DNA of 6,992 bases from DASYSA01 sp036003885 (GTDB lineage: Bacteria; Acidobacteriota; Blastocatellia; UBA7656): positions 1-6,992 of the forward strand of contig DASYSA010000225.1 in the NCBI GenBank assembly GCA_036003885.1, written 5' to 3'. Both the position numbers and the translations under genes were made by a program. Every line of letters begins with the position of its first letter. Position 1 is the stretch's first letter. Shown piece after piece: positions 1-5,869 of the stretch. The notes beneath the pieces were generated by a model. That model was not told where the DNA came from and ran no database searches. It was given only the letters and a program-made list of their open reading frames with translations.

Positions 1-1190
1 TCACGAACAAAACTCTCGATCCCGCTTCCCCTGACTACAAATGGGAAGAGGGCGGCGTAGTGGCCTCCTCTGACGGAGTCGAGGACTGCAATGCAATTGA
101 TCCGGGCGTCTTCCTTGATCCGAATACCAGGAAGCTGTGGCTCACATACGGCTCCTATTTCGGTTACATTCGGCTGGTGGAGCTTGACCCTGGTACGGGC
201 AAGCGCCTCAACCCCAATGAAAAGCCGTACAACATTGCGATCAACAGCGAAGCCTCGGTCATGATTCATAACGATGGCTGGTATTACCTGCTGGTCACGC
301 ATGGCAGTTGCTGCCGGGGTGCCGCATCAGGCTATAACATTCGCGTTGGTCGCTCGAAGAAGGTAACGGGCCCCTTCCTCGACAACATGGGAGTGGACAT
401 GATTCAAGGCGGAGGCAGGCTCGTCGTTGGGTCATCTGGACGTGTGATTGGCCCCGGCCACTTCGGATTGTGTGATCTCGGCGATGGGGTACAGCGGTTC
501 TCGCTGCACTACGAAGCCGATTTGGACAGGGGAGGAGCCAGCGTGCTCGATATTCGCCCATTGCTTTGGAAAGACGGTTGGCCAGTCGCCGGTGAGAACT
601 TGAAGGGAGGCACATATCAGATCGAATCCCTGCGCACCGGGACTTCTCTCGAACCTGCCGTGGAAGGACTTCCCGTCGGCGGCAGGCCTGTGAGACGAGG
701 GCCGCCGCCGGGAGGGCCGGGCAGCACTGTCGGCGCTTCTGGTGGCGGTGGCGGGATCTTCGGAGGCATCGGCAGCCCGATCCCGGCGCAGGACGTTGCG
801 CAGGTTTCGACGAAATGGCCGGCCGGTAACATTGACCTTCGCATGTCCAACTACATGTGTCAGGCCCAGCAGAAGTGGACGATTGAGCCAGTCGCAAACG
901 CCGGCGGCTACCCAGGCTCGCCCTATTTCAAAATCACTATTGCCGGGACTAATCGGACATTGGCCGCCACTGAGTATGCGGAGCTCGTCGTATTGCCCGA
1001 CTTCATTGGAGGCCCCGAACAACTTTGGCGTATCGACCAGCTTGCGGACGGCAGTTGGCGAATCATGCCCAGGGCCGTTCCCAACTCGAAAGATCCGCTT
1101 GTACTTTCGGCCGTGGGCAGCAGTTTCGCTACCCTCGCCAAGTTCGACCGTCAGGGCGAGAAACAGCGTTGGCTGCTCAAAACCCCGTAA
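1..1190 (+). CDS. GH43 arabinan endo-1,5-alpha-L-arabinosidase-like enzyme with C-terminal ricin-like lectin domain (5' truncated)
   Basis: The open frame enters from the left edge (first whole codon at 3) and ends at TAA 1188-1190, so the N-terminus, any signal peptide and the first catalytic Asp lie outside the window. Numbering the codon at 60 as residue 1, the GH43 arabinanase signatures are NAIDP (11-15, with D14 the expected pKa-modulating Asp), SEA (63-65, with E64 the expected catalytic acid), the CC-containing GSCCRG block (82-87), YNIRVGRS (92-99), and GGG followed by IGPGH (130-134), whose His is usually near the metal/chloride site. The family hydrolyses alpha-1,5-linked arabinan outside the cytoplasm. 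From about residue 183 the sequence changes to a beta-trefoil-like module with QxW-type motifs QQKW (270-273), EQLW (320-323) and KQRW (368-371), which suggests CBM13-type carbohydrate binding. The Gly/Pro-rich stretch at about 204-240 interrupts this module. The next gene starts 30 bases downstream. An exo-acting GH43 arabinofuranosidase is the main alternative. Confidence 0.88.
   Translation, partial: TNKTLDPASPDYKWEEGGVVASSDGVEDCNAIDPGVFLDPNTRKLWLTYGSYFGYIRLVELDPGTGKRLNPNEKPYNIAINSEASVMIHNDGWYYLLVTHGSCCRGAASGYNIRVGRSKKVTGPFLDNMGVDMIQGGGRLVVGSSGRVIGPGHFGLCDLGDGVQRFSLHYEADLDRGGASVLDIRPLLWKDGWPVAGENLKGGTYQIESLRTGTSLEPAVEGLPVGGRPVRRGPPPGGPGSTVGASGGGGGIFGGIGSPIPAQDVAQVSTKWPAGNIDLRMSNYMCQAQQKWTIEPVANAGGYPGSPYFKITIAGTNRTLAATEYAELVVLPDFIGGPEQLWRIDQLADGSWRIMPRAVPNSKDPLVLSAVGSSFATLAKFDRQGEKQRWLLKTP
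672..786 (+). other. Gly/Pro-rich low-complexity segment inside the GH43 protein
   Basis: This stretch encodes a segment dominated by Gly, Pro, Arg and Ser, including a PPPGGPG run and five consecutive Gly codons. It separates the first strand-like part of the lectin module (GTYQIES) from its first QxW motif. It reads as a flexible, probably disordered loop or linker rather than a folded element. Because lectin-like sequence lies on both sides, it looks like an insertion in the trefoil rather than a simple linker between domains. Confidence 0.6.
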
Positions 1191-1220
1191 ACCCAAAGGT
1201 GGTATCACCCAAGAGCTTTC

Positions 1221-1931
1221 ATGGATAGGCGCTTCATTAACTACATCACGCTCGTTGCTTCAGTCATGGTTGCGGCACTGCTGACGCTTGCAGTCGCCTC
1301 GGAGAATGCGGCTCAGATTCCTGCCTACACTCTGACGCCCCCCGCCTCACCGGAAAAGGCGCCCGATGCCGATGGCTTCATTCAACGCTGGCTCCTGCTG
1401 GAACCGATTGATGCCAACGGACTCACGGACAGCGCGGTCCAGGCGGCAGTCAAGAAGGAGTATTTCCCCAACCAGTTAACGGTCATACCACGCGATGGCG
1501 ACAAGGTGATCATCGGCGGCGCGGAACTCACCTGGCATGCGGTGGATACTCTGAATTACAACGTCAACCTCTTTCACTTCGCCCGCGCGCAGGGCAAGAA
1601 GACTTCCAATGTTCTGTTCTGGGCTGTGACCATCATCAACTGCCCGCGCGAGATGGGTGATGTGCGGCTGGCCATCGGCTCCAACGCGGCGTCGGTGTGG
1701 TGGGTCAACGGTAAAGAGGTCGTCAGTATTTATGAAGATCGCCAGACCGTCATTGACGATGGCGTCTCCAAGCGGCTCACGCTCAACAAGGGGCCGAACG
1801 TCGTGCGCGCGGCGATTGTCAACGGCGGAGGGGCCACTGACTTTTGCGCACGGTTTCTCGACGCTGAAGACAAGCCGTTGAAGGAGATTACGGTGAGCCT
1901 CGGCGGACTTCGCGCAACACCTTCACATTGA
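1221..1931 (+). CDS. Exported small beta-rich protein of unassigned function (galactose-binding/jelly-roll-like)
   Basis: The 236-residue product begins with a Sec-type signal: basic MDRR, a hydrophobic stretch at about residues 9-26, and likely cleavage in or just after the ASENAAQ region. The mature part opens with a DGFIQRWLLLEPI motif (about 50-62). It continues with aromatic strands (LTWHAVDTLNYNVNLFHFA) and ends with a block seen in galactose-binding and PA14-like beta-sandwiches: GSNAASVWWVNGKEV, an acidic/basic turn (YEDRQ), and a KGPNVV...VNGGG...FCARFLD tail. No catalytic motif is recognisable. A weak AAGAG at 1211-1215 precedes the ATG by five bases. The ATG at 1266 would delete the basic n-region, so the first start is preferred. 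It sits between the GH43 and esterase genes with gaps of 30 and 33 bases, which suggests co-transcription. I infer a secreted carbohydrate-binding or accessory protein. I recall similar domains fused or adjacent to carbohydrate esterases, but cannot confirm that here. Confidence 0.72.
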   Translation: MDRRFINYITLVASVMVAALLTLAVASENAAQIPAYTLTPPASPEKAPDADGFIQRWLLLEPIDANGLTDSAVQAAVKKEYFPNQLTVIPRDGDKVIIGGAELTWHAVDTLNYNVNLFHFARAQGKKTSNVLFWAVTIINCPREMGDVRLAIGSNAASVWWVNGKEVVSIYEDRQTVIDDGVSKRLTLNKGPNVVRAAIVNGGGATDFCARFLDAEDKPLKEITVSLGGLRATPSH

Positions 1932-1964
1932 TTCTTATGTCATTTAGTAAACAAGGAGAAAACG

Positions 1965-3170
1965 ATGAAACGATTTTGGATCATTCTATTCGCGGGCCTC
2001 TGTTGTGCACTCTATGCGGATCGCTGTTATGCACAAGAGGCGGCTGATTTTCAGCCCGCTACGACCAACGTTTGGGGAGCAGAGTATCCCCGCGTTGATA
2101 GCACCGGGAGGGTTCAGCTTCGGGTTAAAGCTCCCGACGCCACTAAGGTAAGGGTGAATTTCTGGAGCGGTCCAAAAGTGGAGATGGTGAAACAGGCAGA
2201 CGGCTTCTGGACTCTCACCACACCACCCCTTGTTCCTGGTCTGCATTACTACACATTCGTGATCGATGGTGCGGAAGTCAGCGACACCAACAGTCATGCC
2301 TTTTTTGGAGGAGGCAAGCACGCAAGTGCAGTTGAGGTTCCAGAGCCTGGCTCAACCTATTACTCGATCCAAGACGTGCCTCACGGCCAGGTGCGTGAGG
2401 TCTGGTACTACTCGACGGTGACGGGCACCTGGCGGCACGCCCTGGTCTATCTACCGCCGAATTACGATACGCAGACGAAAGCGCGCTATCCCGCGCTCTA
2501 TTTGCAGCACGGCGCCGGCGAGGACGAGACTGGATGGATTCGGCAAGGGCGCGCAAACTTCATCCTTGATAATCTGCTCGCTGCTGGAAAGTGCAAGCCG
2601 ATGATCATCGTGATGGCATACGGTTATGCACGCCGCGCCGGCCAGGCTCCGCCCAATTTGACCGGAAGTCCCGCCGGTTCCGCTGAAAGATTCAAGGCGA
2701 TGGAGAGCATGACGTCGGCGTTTGCAGACGATGTCACTCAAGCCTTGATTCCATTCATTGATAGAACTTACAGGACGCTCTCGGATCGCGATCACCGTGC
2801 GATGGCTGGCCTTTCGATGGGAGGAATGCAGACGTTTCAGATCACGCTGAATCATCTCGATCTCTTTTCCTACATCGGCGGATTCAGCGGAGCCGGCGGG
2901 ATGCTGGGGGATCGGAAAATGGATCCCAAGACGGATTACAACGGGGTATTTGCCGATCCTGCTGCATTCGCCAAGAAAGTGTCCTTGCTCTGGCTCGGCG
3001 TCGGAACGGTAGAGCCTGAGAGAATGCGCACAGGACTTCAAAGACTTCATGCCTCACTATTGGAGGCAAAGATTCAGCACGTCTTCTACGAATCGCCGGG
3101 TACAGACCACGAGTGGCAGACCTGGCGGCGCGACCTCAATGATTTCGCCCCAAGACTGTTTAAGAAGTAA
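1965..3170 (+). CDS. Exported CE1-type esterase (feruloyl/acetyl-xylan esterase class) with N-terminal E-set/CBM48-like domain
   Basis: The 401-residue protein starts at an ATG six bases after AAGGAG (1953-1958). Residues 1-23 form a Sec signal with probable cleavage after CYA. Residues about 33-125 resemble the immunoglobulin-like E-set/CBM48 module found at the N-terminus of many CE1 esterases (RVKAPDATKVRV, GFWTLTTPPLVPGLHYYTFVIDG). The alpha/beta-hydrolase domain follows from about 140, with LPPNYD, the LQHGAGEDETGW oxyanion-loop block (180-191), nucleophile elbow GLSMGG (282-287, Ser284), and catalytic His382 in GTDHEWQTWRR. The expected third triad residue lies in GVGTVEPE, where Glu350 occupies the usual Asp position. 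Family members deacylate plant wall glycans (feruloyl or acetyl esters) or related substrates; the exact acyl group cannot be read from sequence. Its place between the GH43 and DeoR genes supports hemicellulose or pectin debranching. Confidence 0.88.
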   Translation: MKRFWIILFAGLCCALYADRCYAQEAADFQPATTNVWGAEYPRVDSTGRVQLRVKAPDATKVRVNFWSGPKVEMVKQADGFWTLTTPPLVPGLHYYTFVIDGAEVSDTNSHAFFGGGKHASAVEVPEPGSTYYSIQDVPHGQVREVWYYSTVTGTWRHALVYLPPNYDTQTKARYPALYLQHGAGEDETGWIRQGRANFILDNLLAAGKCKPMIIVMAYGYARRAGQAPPNLTGSPAGSAERFKAMESMTSAFADDVTQALIPFIDRTYRTLSDRDHRAMAGLSMGGMQTFQITLNHLDLFSYIGGFSGAGGMLGDRKMDPKTDYNGVFADPAAFAKKVSLLWLGVGTVEPERMRTGLQRLHASLLEAKIQHVFYESPGTDHEWQTWRRDLNDFAPRLFKK

Positions 3171-3174
3171 GGGA
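3169..3174 (+). promoter_or_regulatory. Shine-Dalgarno AAGGGA ahead of ATG 3186
   Basis: AAGGGA overlaps the esterase stop codon and lies eleven bases before ATG 3186. That ATG reads only MSRKES and then TAA at 3204-3206. The good spacing supports 3186 as the ancestral start of the DeoR gene, with a one-base frame disruption after it. Confidence 0.4.
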
Positions 3175-3185
3175 ACCAATAAAGA

Positions 3186-3206
3186 ATGTCGAGAAAAGAG
3201 TCGTAA
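3186..3206 (+). other. Six-codon ORF (MSRKES, stop): disrupted DeoR start or leader peptide
   Basis: ATG 3186 opens a frame that stops after six codons. Removing one A from the AAAA run at 3194-3197 makes the frame continue as MSRKSRNFASRGQ straight into the DeoR helix-turn-helix frame. This is what a one-base homopolymer error or a recent frameshift mutation looks like. A true leader peptide is possible but has no specific support. Confidence 0.4.
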
Positions 3207-3216
3207 CTTTGCTAGC

Positions 3217-3222
3217 AGGGGA
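3217..3222 (+). promoter_or_regulatory. Possible Shine-Dalgarno AGGGGA for the DeoR gene
   Basis: AGGGGA lies six bases before ATT 3229 and nine before CTG 3232, both in the DeoR frame. It would allow a non-canonical start yielding MLIENQRA or a two-residue-shorter form. These are typical DeoR N-termini, but ATT and CTG starts are rare. Confidence 0.3.
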
Positions 3223-3228
3223 CAAGAT

Positions 3229-4008
3229 ATTCTGATCGAAAATCAACGCGCCCACGCAGTCCTGCGAGAGTTATTGCGCGACGGAAATATCGCCGTCGAG
3301 CAAATGGCGAAAACATTTAATATTTCGCCCGCCAGTATTCGCCGCGATTTGCGAGAATTGGAACACGCTGGGCTTCTGCGTCGCACACGCGGAGGCGCCG
3401 TGCTGATCGAACCGACGCTCTACGAACCGTTTCGCCACCGATCTTCGTTTGGCGAACAGGAACAACGACGCGCTGCTGAAAAACGGCGGATCGGGTTGGC
3501 GGCGGCAGATATCATCGCGGACGGTGAAATCGTTAGTATTGGTGCAGGTACAACCACAACGCAGGTGGCACGCGGGCTTCGACACCGTAAGAACATCACC
3601 GTTGTGACGAATGCCGTGAATATTGCGATGGAATTAAGTCATCACCATGATTTGAAGATTTTTATGGCAAGCGGGCTCCTCAGTTCCAATTCGTTCGCAC
3701 TGATTGGGGCGGCGGCATTCCAAAGCGTCAGCGAAATGTTCGTGGATAGAATCTTCATCGGCGCGGATGGCATTCACCCGCAACACGGCCTAACAACGAA
3801 CTACCCCGACCAGGCAGATATCCACCGGCAAATGCTCAAAGAGGCCCGCTATCGCGTGATCGTCGCCGACTCTGGCAAGTTCAATGTCACCTGCACCGCG
3901 CTGATTTGCCCACTCAATGAGATCAATCTGCTGATTACTGACAAAGGCGCAACCAAAGCCATGCTTGCGCCTCTTCTGAAGGTGGGAGTCAAGGTACAGA
4001 CCGTCTAA
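3229..4008 (+). CDS. DeoR-family transcriptional repressor (start uncertain, possible frameshift)
   Basis: Counting from 3229 the product is 259 residues, the usual DeoR length. The N-terminal helix-turn-helix reads LRDGNIAVEQMAKTF then NISPASIRRDLRELEHAGLLRRTRGGAV, the classic DeoR signature. The C-terminal sensor domain has the phosphosugar-binding loop IGAGTTTT, then TNAVNIAMEL, GADGIHPQHGL and VADSGKFN, which fold like ribose-5-phosphate isomerase. Such proteins bind DNA until a sugar phosphate releases them. The start is unclear. From the esterase stop to the HTH there is no in-frame ATG, GTG or TTG. The options are ATT 3229 (six bases after AGGGGA), CTG 3232, in-frame ATG 3139 inside the esterase gene, or ATG 3186, which has a good ribosome site but is out of frame by one base. 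Family identity is near certain; the N-terminus is not. Likely targets are the neighbouring glycosidase genes. Confidence 0.88.
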   Translation: MLIENQRAHAVLRELLRDGNIAVEQMAKTFNISPASIRRDLRELEHAGLLRRTRGGAVLIEPTLYEPFRHRSSFGEQEQRRAAEKRRIGLAAADIIADGEIVSIGAGTTTTQVARGLRHRKNITVVTNAVNIAMELSHHHDLKIFMASGLLSSNSFALIGAAAFQSVSEMFVDRIFIGADGIHPQHGLTTNYPDQADIHRQMLKEARYRVIVADSGKFNVTCTALICPLNEINLLITDKGATKAMLAPLLKVGVKVQTV

Positions 4009-4112
4009 GGCGCCGCTGTTTGTCGGGCATTCAGCAATAGGCAAGCCGGGGTTGCTAAGAGAATCACTTGCTCATTTCAGCAGAATGCCGGCAGGGTGAA
4101 CCTCAGTGAAAA

Positions 4113-4161
4113 CGGCCACCCTTGAACGGACGCACTACGGAAGTTTAAACTCGGGTGGCTG
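4113..4161 (+). repeat. Inverted repeat GCCACCC / GGGTGGC
   Basis: GCCACCC at 4115-4121 and GGGTGGC at 4153-4159 are perfect complements. The stem can extend by one G-T and one C-G pair outward. The 31-base loop contains the AGTTTAAACT palindrome (4142-4151). It has no T-run after it, so it is not a standard terminator. A paired operator or an mRNA hairpin in the 5' leader are both possible. Confidence 0.4.
4122..4149 (+). promoter_or_regulatory. Weak candidate sigma-70-type promoter
   Basis: TTGAAC (4122-4127, four of six consensus matches) and TTTAAA (4144-4149, four of six) are separated by 16 bases. The -10 candidate lies inside the palindrome AGTTTAAACT. The match is weak and the organism's promoter consensus is unknown. 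Confidence 0.2.
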
Positions 4162-4247
4162 ACTATCTTAGCGTCTTTTCAATAGCGCGCTCAATAAGAG
4201 GCTGCGGCATTGACGCGGAAGACTAAGGTCGAAAGGATTCACTAATC

Positions 4248-5822
4248 ATGCGTGCACGTCTTGTCGGTCTCGCTCTGATCATTGTGACCCTAACTGCGCC
4301 CTTCGTGGCCGCACAAAAGGTTGACTTAACCGTTGACGTGTCCAAGGCCGGAGCGAAGATCGACCGCAACATCTTCGGCCAGTTCGCCGAGCACCTCGGC
4401 CACGGCGTTTATGAGGGCATCTGGGTCGGTCCAGGCTCCCCAATTCCTAATACGCGGGGCATCCGCAACGATGTCGTTGCGGCGCTGAAGGCGATCAAGG
4501 TGCCGAACGTTCGTTGGCCGGGCGGCTGCTTCGCGGACGAATACCACTGGCGCAAAGGCCTCGGCCCTCAGCGGGTGGAGACGCTCAATCCCAACTGGGG
4601 CGGCGTGATCGAGCCGAACTCTTTCGGGACTCACGAGTTCATGGACTTCCTCGACCAGATCGGCGCCGAGGCGTATCTCTCAGTCAACGTCGGCTCCGGT
4701 ACTCCGCAAGAAGCAGCCGAATGGCTGGAGTACCTGACGACGTCGCAGCCGACGACGCTGGCCAGGGAGCGCGCTGCCAACGGTCATCCTGCTCCTTACA
4801 AAATCGCTTTCCTTGGCATCGGCAACGAAAGCTGGGACTGCGGCGGCAACATGACACCCGACTACTATCTAAGCCAGCTTAAGATTTACAGCCGCTTCGT
4901 CAGAAACTTCAATCCTGCGCAACAGGGCAATCAGCAGATGCTCAAGCTCGCTGTAGGTCCCGGTGGCGACGGACCGCGGTGGACTGAATGGACTGAAGTT
5001 GTCATGAAGGCATGGCAAAACCACCAGTGGAGTTGGGACATCAACGGTCTCTCGCTGCACAACTACACGGTCGTGCGGTGGCCGCCCGCGTTTGCGTCCG
5101 TCGGATTCGGAGAGGTGGAATACAGTCAGATCCTCAAGTCCACGCTGGAGATGGAAAGTTTGATTAATAAGCATTCGGCCATCATGGACAAGTATGATCC
5201 TCAAAAGAAGGTCGCTCTCGTCGTCGATGAGTGGGGCGCCTGGTACGCGCAGCTGCCCGGCACCAATCCGGGTTTCCTGATACAGCAGAACAGCCTGCGT
5301 GACGCCATCCTGGCAGCTCTCAACCTCAACATGTTTGCCCGTCACGCCGACCGCGTGCGCATGGCCAACATTGCACAGATGATCAACGTCCTGCAGGCGA
5401 TGATCATGACGGGCAAGGAAAAGATGGTGCTGACTCCGACCTACTACGTCTTCAAGATGTATGTGCCATTCCAGGACGCCACGTTTGTGCCGGTCACTTT
5501 CAACGCCGGCGCCTACACTCGCGGCGACATCACGTTGCCGCGGATAGACGCAATCGCGGCTAAGGACAAGGCCGGCAAGCTGTGGCTGGAAATCACGAAT
5601 ATAGATCCTAATGAACCGGCCGAGATCGATGTAAGTCTGGCCGGCATCACCGCTAAATCGGCAGCAGGTGAGACGCTAAGCGCGCCTAAAGTCGATACCG
5701 TTAACAGCTTCGAAGCGCCGAATACCGTCGTGCCGAAGCCCATATCAGTGAAGGTTCAAGGCGGCAAGCTGTCCCTGAAACTGGAACCGAAGTCGGTGAC
5801 GGTCATATCAGTCGAGCAATGA
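4248..5822 (+). CDS. Exported GH51 alpha-L-arabinofuranosidase
   Basis: The 524-residue protein cleaves terminal alpha-L-arabinofuranosyl units from arabinan or arabinoxylan fragments with retention of configuration. Residues 1-22 form a Sec signal with likely cleavage after VAA. The GH51 hallmarks follow in order: the IDRNIFGQFAEHLG block (38-51), VRWPGGCFADEYHWRKGLGP (88-107), the acid/base Glu194 in GIGNESWDCGG, the LSLHNYT segment (268-274), and the nucleophile Glu328 in VVDEWGAWY. The (beta/alpha)8 barrel is followed by a C-terminal beta-sandwich from about 400 to the end (LWLEITNIDPNEPAEIDVSL, then LKLEPKSVTVISV). Length and both catalytic residues fit an intact enzyme. AAAGGA at 4232-4237 precedes the ATG by ten bases. 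Many bacterial GH51 enzymes are cytoplasmic, so the export signal points to extracytoplasmic debranching. It lies 47 bases ahead of the fucosidase gene, probably in one transcript. Confidence 0.95.
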   Translation: MRARLVGLALIIVTLTAPFVAAQKVDLTVDVSKAGAKIDRNIFGQFAEHLGHGVYEGIWVGPGSPIPNTRGIRNDVVAALKAIKVPNVRWPGGCFADEYHWRKGLGPQRVETLNPNWGGVIEPNSFGTHEFMDFLDQIGAEAYLSVNVGSGTPQEAAEWLEYLTTSQPTTLARERAANGHPAPYKIAFLGIGNESWDCGGNMTPDYYLSQLKIYSRFVRNFNPAQQGNQQMLKLAVGPGGDGPRWTEWTEVVMKAWQNHQWSWDINGLSLHNYTVVRWPPAFASVGFGEVEYSQILKSTLEMESLINKHSAIMDKYDPQKKVALVVDEWGAWYAQLPGTNPGFLIQQNSLRDAILAALNLNMFARHADRVRMANIAQMINVLQAMIMTGKEKMVLTPTYYVFKMYVPFQDATFVPVTFNAGAYTRGDITLPRIDAIAAKDKAGKLWLEITNIDPNEPAEIDVSLAGITAKSAAGETLSAPKVDTVNSFEAPNTVVPKPISVKVQGGKLSLKLEPKSVTVISVEQ

Positions 5823-5853
5823 CACAAGACCGCACGTTAAGAAGCAAAAAATC

Positions 5854-5861
5854 AAAAGGAG
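5854..5861 (+). promoter_or_regulatory. Shine-Dalgarno AAAAGGAG fixing the GTG start of the fucosidase
   Basis: A strong AAAAGGAG lies eight bases before GTG 5870, in frame with the twin-arginine signal. An in-frame TTG at 5864 is only two bases from the site and is too close, so GTG is preferred. Confidence 0.7.
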
Positions 5862-5869
5862 CATTGACG

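Larger units (their letters stand above)
4009..4247 (+). promoter_or_regulatory. Intergenic regulatory region before the GH51 gene
   Basis: This 239-base gap is the longest non-coding stretch and separates the upstream gene group from the GH51-GH29 pair. It contains an imperfect 12-base inverted repeat (4024-4035 with 4080-4091, 10 of 12 matching), a second inverted repeat (4115-4121 with 4153-4159), and a perfect 10-base palindrome (4142-4151). No stem followed by a T-run is present, so there is no clear intrinsic terminator for the DeoR gene. AAAGGA at 4232-4237 is the ribosome site for the ATG at 4248. A promoter and DeoR operator are likely somewhere here by context, but not proven by sequence. 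Confidence 0.5.

Noticed and set aside
60..62. GTG at 60 as the start of the GH43 gene
   Set aside because: The frame is open to the left edge and the upstream codons fit the same protein (for example DYKWEEGGVV), so this is an internal Val codon.
432..1208. Long minus-strand open frame (258 codons) opposite the GH43 gene
   Set aside because: It shows no family motif and no ribosome site, and it overlaps a well-supported gene completely. It is explained by high GC on the opposite strand.
742..1284. Plus-strand open frame of 180 codons across the GH43/next-gene junction
   Set aside because: The composition is Arg/Ser/Pro-rich as expected for an out-of-frame reading, and it overlaps two real genes.
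2451..3050. Minus-strand open frame of 199 codons opposite the esterase
   Set aside because: It has no recognisable domain and lies wholly within a gene that has an intact catalytic triad.
3049..3228. N-terminal extension of the DeoR protein from ATG 3049 or 3139
   Set aside because: These residues come from the +1 frame of the esterase C-terminus and resemble nothing in DeoR proteins. Neither ATG has a clear ribosome site. ATG 3139 is not fully excluded.
4033..4055. Possible terminator AGCAA...TTGCT after the DeoR gene
   Set aside because: The stem is only five pairs and no T-run follows.
4979..5000. Short direct repeat GGACTGAA within the GH51 gene
   Set aside because: It encodes the local TEWTE sequence of a conserved protein and has no sign of mobile or regulatory function.
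4207..5869. GCATTGACG shared at 4207-4215 and 5861-5869, ahead of the GH51 and GH29 starts
   Set aside because: Nine bases with different spacing to the start codons, and the second copy sits between the ribosome site and the GTG. Chance is the simpler explanation.
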